Below, one piece after another: positions 40,603 to 48,611 of a stretch of DNA of 64,000 bases. Both the position numbers and the translations under genes were made by a program. The number at the start of each line of letters is the position of its first letter. Position 1 is the stretch's first letter. The notes below the pieces were generated by a model, which was not told the origin of the DNA, searched no databases, and saw only the letters and a program-made list of their open reading frames with translations. This stretch comes from an uncultured Bacteroidales bacterium (lineage in GTDB: Bacteria; Bacteroidota; Bacteroidia; Bacteroidales; Muribaculaceae), in the NCBI GenBank assembly GCA_902782465.1, contig CACZNH010000002.1, positions 124,001-188,000 on the forward strand, in the 5' to 3' direction.

Positions 40603-42402
40603 ATGATGAAGAAATTTATCCTTGTCGTGTGCGGCTCATTGGTTGGCACGATATTGGCATTCGTGTTGTTCATGTTTTTAGCCATGTTTCTGAGCATGGC
40701 CATCATGAGCATGGGTATGGTTGGCGGAAAGAAATCGGTGAATGTTTCCAAGCATTCTATCCTCAAGTTGGATTTAGGTACTGAAATCACCGAGCGCAGC
40801 GGCTCGGAGCCCCTCGACATGATGTCGCTGCTGCAGGGTGAAGGCCTGCCCAGCGGTCTGGGACTGAACACCGCTATCTCGGCCATTCAGAACGCTGCCA
40901 AGAACGATAAGGTGGATGGCATCTACATCGAGTGCAACGGTGTGAGCGCTTCGCCCGCCACGCTGCAGGCCCTGCGTCGCGCCCTCAAGGAGTTCAAGAA
41001 GAGTGGCAAGTGGATTGCCGCCTATGGTTACGAGGGCATCAACCAGGCCGACTACTATATCGCCAGCGTGGCCGACAGCATCTACCTCAATCCCGTGGGC
41101 GCTGTTGACCTGCACGGACTGGCATCGGTGACCCCCTACATGAAGAAGATGATCAACAAGATTGGCGTCGAGATGCAGGTGATTCGCGTGGGTTCGTTCA
41201 AGAGTGCCGTCGAGCCTTACATGCTTGACGACATGAGCGAGGCCAACCGCCTGCAGCAGGAGCATTACCTGGGCGTGCTGTGGAAAGAGATGGTTGACAG
41301 CATCGCTGCCGACCGCAAACTTCAGGCCGCCGCACTGAATTCACTCTGTGACAGCGTGGTGGTGACCTTCCAGCCCGACGAGCTCAAGAAACTGAAACTC
41401 GTGGACAAGATGGCCTACATCAACGAGATGGAGGACATCCTGCGTGTTCGCACCGAGGTGGACAAGGATGATGACCTCAATTATGTATATCCCGAGGACC
41501 TGGCTGCAGACCTCGAGGAGATGGTGATGGGCGACCACATCGCTGTGGTCTATGCCGTGGGTGAAATCGACGGCTCGGCCAGCATTATGAGCCCCGGCGA
41601 GGAAGGTATCGACAGCGAGAAGCTGAGCGAAACCATCCGTGACCTGATAAAGGATGACAACGTCAAGGGTATGGTCTTCAGGGTGAACTCACCAGGTGGC
41701 AGCGCCTTTGGTAGCGAGCAGATTTGGAAGGCTGTAATGGACTTCAAGGCTGCCGGCAAGCCCGTTGCCGTGTCGATGGGCGACTATGCCGCATCGGGCG
41801 GTTACTACATCTCGTGCTGCGCCGACCGCATCTTTGCCGAGCGTACGACCATCACCGGCTCCATCGGCATCTTTGGCATGATACCCTGCTATGAGAACCT
41901 CGTCGAGAACAAGCTGGGCGTGCACATGGCCTCGGTCAAGACTAACGAGAACGGCGACATGGGTGTCATGGGCAAAAAACTGACGCCTGCCCAGCTCGCA
42001 GCCCTGCAGAATATGATTAACAACGGCTATGAGCTGTTCACCAAGCGTTGCGCTGACGGCCGCCACGTCACCCAGGACTCCATCAAGAAGATTGCCGAGG
42101 GTCGCGTGTGGGACGGTCTCACCGCCAAGCAGATTGGACTGGTGGACGAGTTCGGCGGCATCCGTGAGGCTGTGGCATGGGTAGCCAAGAAGGCCAAGCT
42201 GGGCGACGACTACAAGACCCAGAACTATCCCACACTCGAGGACCAGTTCATGTCGATGCTCGACAAGTACATGGTGGGCCGCTACGAGGCTCATCTGCAG
42301 GGCGAGATGGGTGTGCTCTACGACTGGCACAAGCAGCTGCAGGCCATCCTGGGACGTGACCACATTCTGTGCCTCATGCCCGACGAGAAAATCCGCCTTT
42401 AA
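40603..42402 (+). CDS. sppA: Signal peptide peptidase SppA, 67K type
   Basis: 599 residues, the long two-domain form. One N-terminal membrane helix (about 5-35), then two tandem ClpP-like S49 domains. The general-base Lys lies in VGSFKSAVEPYML of the first domain. The nucleophile Ser lies in GDYAASGGYYISCCADRI of the second domain. It degrades cleaved signal peptides at the periplasmic face of the inner membrane. First gene of the sppA-lpxK-PNP-thiL run. Confidence 0.95.
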   Translation: MMKKFILVVCGSLVGTILAFVLFMFLAMFLSMAIMSMGMVGGKKSVNVSKHSILKLDLGTEITERSGSEPLDMMSLLQGEGLPSGLGLNTAISAIQNAAKNDKVDGIYIECNGVSASPATLQALRRALKEFKKSGKWIAAYGYEGINQADYYIASVADSIYLNPVGAVDLHGLASVTPYMKKMINKIGVEMQVIRVGSFKSAVEPYMLDDMSEANRLQQEHYLGVLWKEMVDSIAADRKLQAAALNSLCDSVVVTFQPDELKKLKLVDKMAYINEMEDILRVRTEVDKDDDLNYVYPEDLAADLEEMVMGDHIAVVYAVGEIDGSASIMSPGEEGIDSEKLSETIRDLIKDDNVKGMVFRVNSPGGSAFGSEQIWKAVMDFKAAGKPVAVSMGDYAASGGYYISCCADRIFAERTTITGSIGIFGMIPCYENLVENKLGVHMASVKTNENGDMGVMGKKLTPAQLAALQNMINNGYELFTKRCADGRHVTQDSIKKIAEGRVWDGLTAKQIGLVDEFGGIREAVAWVAKKAKLGDDYKTQNYPTLEDQFMSMLDKYMVGRYEAHLQGEMGVLYDWHKQLQAILGRDHILCLMPDEKIRL

Positions 42403-42408
42403 TCTACA

Positions 42409-42489
42409 TTAGGTTTTAGGCATTAGGTTTTAGAATTTTCTTTCTAACACCTAACACCTAATGCCTAACGCCTAAAAGCTAATAGCTAA
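42409..42489. repeat. Two-armed heptamer element between sppA and lpxK
   Basis: Left arm: TTAGGTT, TTAGGCA, TTAGGTT, TTAGAAT (42409-42436). Right arm: TTTCTAA, CACCTAA x2, TGCCTAA, CGCCTAA, AAGCTAA, TAGCTAA (42441-42489). The arms are inverted copies of one another, and the right arm ends 2 bp before the lpxK ATG. There is no GGATGC centre here. Confidence 0.85.
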
Positions 42490-42491
42490 AT

Positions 42492-43610
42492 ATGAATATC
42501 GACCTGTCCAAGATATTGAACAAGGACCAGCGCAAGTCTATCATGAACGCACTGCTGACGCCATTCTCATGGGGATATGGCGCTGGCGTGTGGTTGCGCA
42601 ATACAGCCTTCAACATCGGACTGCTGCCGCAGGAGGAGTTTGACGTGCCGGTCGTCTCGGTGGGCAATATCACCGTCGGCGGCACGGGCAAGACGCCTCA
42701 TGTCGAATACATCATCGAGTCATTCTACCGCCGTTACAACGTGGCGGTGCTCAGCCGTGGCTACAAGCGCAAGACCAAGGGCTTCATCCTGGCCAGCGAC
42801 AACATGACGCCACGTGACATCGGTGACGAACCTTATCAGATTTACCGCAAGTACGGCAACCTGATTACCCTGGCCGTGTGCGAGAACCGACGCAAAGGCA
42901 TCCGCGAACTGCTGCGCATCAACCCCGACATCAACCTGATACTGCTTGACGACGCTTTCCAGCACCGCTATGTCGTTCCCAAGGTCAACGTCGTGCTGGT
43001 GGACTTCAACCGTCCGCCCTACGAGGACAAGCTCATGCCCTTGGGGACCCTGCGCGAACCCGCCGAGCGCCTGTTGCGCTGCGAGATGGTGGTGGTGACC
43101 AAGTGCCCCACCGACTTGACGGCGATGGACATCAGGATGATGAAGAAGAACTTGGACCTGTTCCCGTCACAGCGTCTCTACTTCAGCAACATCCGCTATG
43201 CCGACCCGGTGCCCGTCTTCCCCGTCCAGTCGCCGCAGCTCTCGTCGCTGCAGTGGCTGCGTGAGGATGACGCCATCCTGTGCCTCACGGGTATTGCGAC
43301 GCCCAAGCCGCTGGTGCGCTACCTGCGCCAGTATTGCCGCTCCCTGAAGGTGATGCACTTCGACGACCACCACTTCTTCACGCGTCGCGACTTCAGTGAC
43401 ATCTTCAAGGTGTTCAACAGCCTGGAAGGCAAGCGCAAGTTCATCATTACCACCGAGAAGGATGCCGTGCGCATCATGAATAATCCGTATTACCCGCCCA
43501 CCAAGCGGGCCTGCATCTATTACATCCCGATGCGTGTGGGCTTCCTGGAGATGGAAGGCTCAAACTTCGTCGAAGACCTTGAAAATCTTATTCAGGGCCA
43601 GGAAAACTGA
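42492..43610 (+). CDS. lpxK: Tetraacyldisaccharide 4'-kinase LpxK
   Basis: 372 residues. Membrane-associated kinase that phosphorylates the 4' position of the lipid A disaccharide. P-loop GGTGKTP (63-69) within VSVGNITVGGTGKTPHVEY, and the second characteristic stretch DINLILLDDAFQHRYV. Acts after the LpxA/C/D steps encoded 33 kb away. The stop codon TGA is part of an AAAACTGA repeat run that continues to the next gene. Confidence 0.95.
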   Translation: MNIDLSKILNKDQRKSIMNALLTPFSWGYGAGVWLRNTAFNIGLLPQEEFDVPVVSVGNITVGGTGKTPHVEYIIESFYRRYNVAVLSRGYKRKTKGFILASDNMTPRDIGDEPYQIYRKYGNLITLAVCENRRKGIRELLRINPDINLILLDDAFQHRYVVPKVNVVLVDFNRPPYEDKLMPLGTLREPAERLLRCEMVVVTKCPTDLTAMDIRMMKKNLDLFPSQRLYFSNIRYADPVPVFPVQSPQLSSLQWLREDDAILCLTGIATPKPLVRYLRQYCRSLKVMHFDDHHFFTRRDFSDIFKVFNSLEGKRKFIITTEKDAVRIMNNPYYPPTKRACIYYIPMRVGFLEMEGSNFVEDLENLIQGQEN

Positions 43611-43649
43611 AAAAACGAAAAACTGAAAAAACTGAAAAACTGAAAACTG
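43602..43649. repeat. Irregular AAAACTG repeat run
   Basis: Four or five AAAACTG-type units with variable A-runs (7-8 bp spacing), beginning inside the lpxK stop codon and ending 3 bp before the next ATG. Confidence 0.7.
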
Positions 43650-43652
43650 CAT

Positions 43653-44486
43653 ATGGCACAACAAATCAACCTGCTGGAGAAGATTCAACAGACCAGCGAA
43701 TTCATCAAGCAACGCGTAAACAACAAACTGCCGGAAACCGCTATCATCCTGGGCAGCGGATTGGGGTCATTGGTCAACAACATCGACGTGGAGGTGGAAA
43801 TCCCCTATGGTGAAGTCCCCAACTTCCCCGTCTCGACCGTCGAGGGCCACAAGGGCTGTCTCATCTTTGGCACGCTGGCAGGCAAGTATATCATGGCAAT
43901 GCAGGGGCGCTTCCACTATTACGAGGGCTACTCGATGCAGGAGGTGACCTTCCCCGTCAGGGTGATGAAGGCTATCGGCATCAAGACGGTGTTCGTTTCC
44001 AACGCCGCCGGTGGCATGAATCCCAACTTCAAGGTGGGCGACCTGATGATCATCACCGACCACATCAACGTCTTTCCCGAGCATCCCTTGCATGGCAAGA
44101 ACATCAACGAGCTGGGACCGCGCTTCCCGGCCATGGTCGATGCCTACAGCCCACGACTGGTGCAGCTGGCGCGTGACATCGCCAAGGAGAAGGGCGTACG
44201 CCTGATGGAGGGTGTGTACGTGGGCACGCAGGGTCCTACCTTTGAGACGCCTGCCGAGTACCGCTACTTCTGGCGCATCGGTGGTGACGCCGTCGGCATG
44301 AGCACGGTGCCCGAGGTCATCGTGGCCCGTCACAGCGACATTGAGGTGTTCGGCATCTCCATCATCACCGATCTGGGCGTCGAGGGCGCTGTCGAGGAGG
44401 CTTCGCACGAGGAGGTCCAGAAGGCCGCTGCCGCCGCACAGCCCATCATGGCGATGCTCGTCGAGGAAATGATAACCCGCATGTAA
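43653..44486 (+). CDS. Purine nucleoside phosphorylase (PNP class I)
   Basis: 277 residues. Phosphorolysis of inosine and guanosine to base and ribose-1-phosphate. Family features: AIILGSGLGSLV (phosphate loop), QGRFHYYEGYSM, SNAAGGMNP and GTQGPTFETPAEYR, all in trimeric-type order. The conserved C-terminal substrate Glu/Asn region FGISIITDLG is present. Between lpxK and thiL, 8 bp before the latter, so co-transcribed. Confidence 0.94.
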   Translation: MAQQINLLEKIQQTSEFIKQRVNNKLPETAIILGSGLGSLVNNIDVEVEIPYGEVPNFPVSTVEGHKGCLIFGTLAGKYIMAMQGRFHYYEGYSMQEVTFPVRVMKAIGIKTVFVSNAAGGMNPNFKVGDLMIITDHINVFPEHPLHGKNINELGPRFPAMVDAYSPRLVQLARDIAKEKGVRLMEGVYVGTQGPTFETPAEYRYFWRIGGDAVGMSTVPEVIVARHSDIEVFGISIITDLGVEGAVEEASHEEVQKAAAAAQPIMAMLVEEMITRM

Positions 44487-44494
44487 TATCATCA

Positions 44495-45532
44495 ATGAAA
44501 GAAACCGAGATTTCAACACTGGGCGAGTTTGGGCTCATTGAGCACCTCACGCGCTCTTTTCCCGTGCGCAACGAGTCCACCCGTCGTGGCGTGGGCGACG
44601 ACTGTGCCGTCATCAACTACGGCAAGGACCGCGAGACGCTGGTAACCACCGACCTGCTGCTTGAGGGCATCCACTTCGACCTGACCTACGTGCCCTTGAT
44701 GCATCTGGGCTACAAGGCGATTGTGGTGAACCTGAGCGACGTCTATGCCATGAACGGCACGCCGCGACAGGTCACCGTGTCGCTGGGTATCAGCAAACGC
44801 TTCACGCTGGAGCACATCGAACAGCTTTACGAGGGCATGCGCATCGCCTGTGAGCACTATGGCGTGGACCTTGTCGGCGGCGACACCAGTGCGTCGGTCA
44901 CGGGACTCCTCATCAGTGTCACCTGCCTGGGCGAGGCACCCAAGGACGACATCGTTTACCGCACGGGAGCCAAGGATACCGACCTCATCTGCGTGAGCGG
45001 CAACCTGGGAGCGGCCTATATGGGCCTGCAGCTGCTGGAACGTGAACGCCGTGTGAGTGCCGAAATCAAGGACAAGGAATTTGAACCCGACTTCTCGGGC
45101 AAGGAATACATCATCGAGCGCCAACTCAAGCCCGAGGCTCGCCGCGACGTCATCGAGGAACTGCGTGAGTTGGGCATCCGCCCCACGGCGATGATGGACG
45201 TGAGCGACGGCCTCTCAAGCGAACTGCTCCACATCTGCAAGGATTCGGGTGTGGGCTGCCGTGTGTATGAGGAACGCATCCCCATCGACTACCAGACTGC
45301 TCTGATGGCCGAGGAACTGAATATGAATCTGGTGACTGCTGCCATGAACGGAGGCGAGGACTACGAACTGCTATTTACCGTCCCCCTGGCCGACCACGAC
45401 AAGGTGGCCCGCATGAAGACCGCCCGCCTCATCGGCCACATCACCAAGAGCGACCTGGGTGCCTGCATGGTCACCCGCGACAATCAGGAAATGGAAATCC
45501 GCGCCCAGGGCTGGAACGCCTTCAACAAGTAA
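44495..45532 (+). CDS. thiL: Thiamine-monophosphate kinase ThiL
   Basis: 345 residues. Converts thiamine monophosphate to the diphosphate cofactor with ATP. Motifs: GVGDDCAVI, TTDLLLEGIHFDL (metal-binding Asp), VGGDTSAS, and MDVSDGLSSEL. The C-terminal NGGEDYELLFTV is the usual ThiL/PurM-like box. Last gene of the run, followed by an intrinsic terminator. No thiamine riboswitch was seen. Confidence 0.95.
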   Translation: MKETEISTLGEFGLIEHLTRSFPVRNESTRRGVGDDCAVINYGKDRETLVTTDLLLEGIHFDLTYVPLMHLGYKAIVVNLSDVYAMNGTPRQVTVSLGISKRFTLEHIEQLYEGMRIACEHYGVDLVGGDTSASVTGLLISVTCLGEAPKDDIVYRTGAKDTDLICVSGNLGAAYMGLQLLERERRVSAEIKDKEFEPDFSGKEYIIERQLKPEARRDVIEELRELGIRPTAMMDVSDGLSSELLHICKDSGVGCRVYEERIPIDYQTALMAEELNMNLVTAAMNGGEDYELLFTVPLADHDKVARMKTARLIGHITKSDLGACMVTRDNQEMEIRAQGWNAFNK

Positions 45533-45555
45533 ATAAAACCGCTATGGTTCACTAT

Positions 45556-45581
45556 GTCGTGGCATCGCCACGACTTTTTTT
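45556..45581 (+). terminator. Intrinsic terminator of thiL
   Basis: Stem GTCGTGGC / GCCACGAC with a 3-nt loop, followed by seven T. The comEC stop codon on the other strand overlaps the T-run, so the hairpin lies between the two converging genes. Confidence 0.88.
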
Positions 45582-47616
45582 ATTCCACAACGACAGCCCC
45601 CTGTGTCGCCAGGCAGTGGACCGGTATTCCCAGCGAGTCGCATTCCTGCATCAGCGCTGCCGTCGCATCGTCCTGCTGGGCACCGCTGATGATGACCCGC
45701 CCAAAGTCGTACTGTTCTTGCAGTTTAGCTATGGTTTTGTGATAGCGCTTCGTCACGATGATGTCGTCAACTGCTGTCCTGATGCCTCTCTTGCTGCCGC
45801 TACCCGCTGCCAGCAACCGTCGCCCCGTCAGCAGGGCATACGGCGGAGCAATCAGTGCGTCTTGCACCCTCAGCGTGCTGTCATTGGACACCAGCCTTAC
45901 GTCACCGATGCCGCGTCGTGCCAGGAATCCCGCATAAGTACGCTCAAATTCCGTCAGGTCCACATCCTCGTTGTCAGGAACCCACACATAGCCCTTGCCG
46001 TTGTCATAATAGAAAACTGGCGTTGATGTGAAGGCGTTGAATACTACCAGCCCCCGCTTGGGCGTGTGCCAATCCAGCCATGCACTGTGTCCTATCGCGA
46101 CAAGCAGCAGCACCCCTGCAGCCATCAGCCAGCGGATATGGCGGCGGTTGAGCCACAGGATGACCAGCCCCAAGATGGCAAAATACAGTATCACGCCCGT
46201 CGTACTCACATACACACCGTCCACATGAGACAACGGTGTGGCACTAACGCCCCTGGCAACCCCATGGATATAGCGGTAAATGCTCTCAACACAATACTCA
46301 AGAGGAGCCCACTGCATCCCTGCGGCCGTGACCAGCAGCAACAGCGCCGCTAGTACCATAAACAGCGGCAACACCGCCAGCACGAGCACATTTGCGAGTA
46401 CCGACATCAGCGAGACAGTATGGAAGTAATGGGCATTGAGGGCAATTGTCGCCAGCATAGCCACTATTGATGCGATGACTGTTGCCGTGAGGCCATCGAC
46501 CCAATGGTTACCGCTTTGCAAACGTTCAGGAACACGGGCAAACAGCAGCAAGGCTCCCACGGTGATGAAGCTCAGTTGGAAACCCGCATTGAACAGATCT
46601 GACGGTGAGCATACCAGGATGACCAGTGCTGCCATGGCCAGGGCGTTGAGTGACACCGAACGCCGATGAAAGATGAGGGAGGCCAGCACCAGCCCCGTCA
46701 TCACCGTGGCACGCACCACGCTGGGTGAGAGACCCGTGAACATGGCAAACAGGATGATTGCCGCCAGTGTGATGGCCAGTCGCAGACGTCTATAGCCCAG
46801 ATAATCGAGAGGAAACAGCAGCAGATAAATGAGCATGGCAATGATGCCCACATGCAGTCCGCTCAGTGCCAGCACATGGGCGATGCCCGCAGTGGAGAAT
46901 TCAGCCCGTGTCACCTTGTCAATCGGGTGGCTGTCGCCCAGCAGCATCGCAACAATCAAGTGCTGAGCCCCCGGGGACAGCTCCGTGTTGTATATCTTAT
47001 TGGCCAGGCCTCGCCTGATTTCAGCTAGGCGTGTTCTCAGGGTAGGGGAGTAATCGCTCCTCTTCACGTCGGCCACTGCCAAGTGCTGCTCGTAGCGGAT
47101 ACCTTTACCGTGAAGCATCAGCGAGGCATAGTCCATCTCGTCGGGATTACCGCTGTTATGCACTTCCTCGAGTGCTGCAGGCCACGTCACGATATCTCCG
47201 GCCCGTGCCGTATAGTCGCAGCCGCGCGTAGTCACCAGCACGCGACAATCGGGCAAGTCCTTGTCGAGCACGTCTATGGTCATGCGCATCGAGAAATCGG
47301 TATATTCCAACCCGGCAACCCTTCCTGTCAACAGCCTGTCGTGCCGTTCTGTGTCTTTGAGTTGTGGTGGGCAATGGATGGCAGCAGCCAGCCATCCCAG
47401 CGACAGTGCCACCATGGCCAACGGCGCAATGTAATAAGGACGCAGGCGCAGCTTTTGCCCAGGTGACTTCGCCCAGAGTGACATCCAGGCATAGGCAATG
47501 ACCGACACGGCCATGAGTGTCAGCGGCATCCACACGCAGGGCCAGAGCTCATGCAACAGGATTCCCGCCATCAGCGGCAACAGAATCCGCAGCACAGGAA
47601 CCCGCGATAGTAACAT
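45580..47616 (-). CDS. comEC: ComEC/Rec2 family DNA-uptake channel protein
   Basis: 678 residues. Several N-terminal membrane helices, a DUF4131-like OB domain (LLTGRVAGLEYTDFSMRMTID), and the Competence domain with about eight further helices including STAGIAHVLALSGLHVGIIA. The C-terminal cytoplasmic stretch (about 530-678) is short and lacks the HxHxDH metallo-beta-lactamase site, as usual in Bacteroidota. Probably moves single-stranded DNA across the inner membrane. Downstream of aroE, separated by a repeat array. Confidence 0.9.
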   Translation of the reverse strand: MLLSRVPVLRILLPLMAGILLHELWPCVWMPLTLMAVSVIAYAWMSLWAKSPGQKLRLRPYYIAPLAMVALSLGWLAAAIHCPPQLKDTERHDRLLTGRVAGLEYTDFSMRMTIDVLDKDLPDCRVLVTTRGCDYTARAGDIVTWPAALEEVHNSGNPDEMDYASLMLHGKGIRYEQHLAVADVKRSDYSPTLRTRLAEIRRGLANKIYNTELSPGAQHLIVAMLLGDSHPIDKVTRAEFSTAGIAHVLALSGLHVGIIAMLIYLLLFPLDYLGYRRLRLAITLAAIILFAMFTGLSPSVVRATVMTGLVLASLIFHRRSVSLNALAMAALVILVCSPSDLFNAGFQLSFITVGALLLFARVPERLQSGNHWVDGLTATVIASIVAMLATIALNAHYFHTVSLMSVLANVLVLAVLPLFMVLAALLLLVTAAGMQWAPLEYCVESIYRYIHGVARGVSATPLSHVDGVYVSTTGVILYFAILGLVILWLNRRHIRWLMAAGVLLLVAIGHSAWLDWHTPKRGLVVFNAFTSTPVFYYDNGKGYVWVPDNEDVDLTEFERTYAGFLARRGIGDVRLVSNDSTLRVQDALIAPPYALLTGRRLLAAGSGSKRGIRTAVDDIIVTKRYHKTIAKLQEQYDFGRVIISGAQQDDATAALMQECDSLGIPVHCLATQGAVVVE

Positions 47617-47625
47617 AGCAATCTG

Positions 47626-47667
47626 AACCTAAAGCCTAAAGCCTAGAGCCTAAAGCCTAAAATCTAA
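47626..47667. repeat. Heptamer array between aroE and comEC
   Basis: Six tandem units AACCTAA, AGCCTAA, AGCCTAG, AGCCTAA, AGCCTAA, AATCTAA. The aroE stop codon (minus TAG, 47664-47666) is the CTA of the last unit. Confidence 0.88.
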
Positions 47668-48437
47668 AAACTATTCCAAATCTCGTAAGAAGAAAAAGCC
47701 TGCAGCAGGAGCATCTCGAGGCCATTCTTAGTGGCGGCACCGTATTTTGCCGCGTTTTTCATGAACAGCGTCTCCTCGGGGTTATAGATGAGGTCATAGC
47801 ACAGGTGCTCCTTGGTGAGGAAGCGGTAGGGGAAGTCGGGGCACTTGTTGTCGTCGGGGTATTTACCCACGGGCGTGGCATTGATGATGAGAAGGTAGTT
47901 GGCTACCATGGCGCGTGTAATCTCCTCATAGACAAGCGTATGTTCAGACTTGCGCCTTGAAACAAACTGCACTGCGATGCCACGTTTGCGCAAAGCCGTC
48001 CTCACCGCCTTGGCAGCGCCACCGGTGCCCAGCACCATCGCTTGTGTGCCCTCAGGCAGGGGGATGGATTCGATGGTCTGTCCAAAGCCCACCACGTCGC
48101 TGTTGTATCCCCGCAGCTCCACAAAACCGCCCATACGAGGGTCTTGGATGCACTTGATGACGTTGACGGCGCCAATCTCACGTGCGTCATCGTCCAGACT
48201 GTCAAGATAAGGGATAACCGCCTCCTTGTAGGGCGCTGTCACGTTGAGCCCACGCAGGTTGGGGTAGGCCGCAACGATTTCAGCGAGCAGTTCCAGACTG
48301 GGAATTTCGAAGTTGATGTATTGGGCATCGATGTCCTCGGCCTCGAACTTGTTGTTGAAGAAGATGCGTGAAAAGGAATGGACCAGCGGATAGCCAATCA
48401 GCCCATAGAGGCACTTATAGTCTTGTGGAGATTTCAT
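47664..48437 (-). CDS. aroE: Shikimate dehydrogenase AroE
   Basis: 257 residues from the ATG at 48437; the longer frame begins at a TTG inside the -7 box. Shikimate-binding segment SFSRIFFN and NVTAPYKEAVIPYLD (catalytic Lys). NADP-binding GTGGAAKAV and C-terminal GLEMLLLQA. Reduces 3-dehydroshikimate in the aromatic amino-acid pathway. Stop codon supplied by a repeat unit. Confidence 0.94.
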   Translation of the reverse strand: MKSPQDYKCLYGLIGYPLVHSFSRIFFNNKFEAEDIDAQYINFEIPSLELLAEIVAAYPNLRGLNVTAPYKEAVIPYLDSLDDDAREIGAVNVIKCIQDPRMGGFVELRGYNSDVVGFGQTIESIPLPEGTQAMVLGTGGAAKAVRTALRKRGIAVQFVSRRKSEHTLVYEEITRAMVANYLLIINATPVGKYPDDNKCPDFPYRFLTKEHLCYDLIYNPEETLFMKNAAKYGAATKNGLEMLLLQAFSSYEIWNSF

Positions 48438-48461
48438 CGTGATAGTTATTGAATTGGATTG

Positions 48462-48469
48462 CAAAATTA
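48462..48469 (-). promoter_or_regulatory. -7 box TAATTTTG for aroE
   Basis: TAnnTTTG on the minus strand, 24 bp before the ATG at 48437. It supports the shorter aroE start. Confidence 0.65.
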
Positions 48470-48543
48470 TTAAAAATTCACTAAAACTGCAGAAAATTTG
48501 CCGAAAAATAGTGGGTAAGGCTCGTTTTTCAAGAACAAATGAT

Positions 48544-48551
48544 TAATTTTG
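48544..48551 (+). promoter_or_regulatory. -7 box TAATTTTG for the S9 peptidase
   Basis: TAnnTTTG, 60 bp before the ATG at 48612. Divergent from the aroE promoter. Confidence 0.6.
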
Positions 48552-48611
48552 TAGTTTGTAAAACCCAAAGGACTGAATTTAACACTACTATACATCATTA
48601 ACAGTACAATT

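Noticed and set aside
44495-45532. TPP riboswitch upstream of thiL
   Set aside because: Only 8 bp separate thiL from the upstream gene, and no thi-box sequence was seen.
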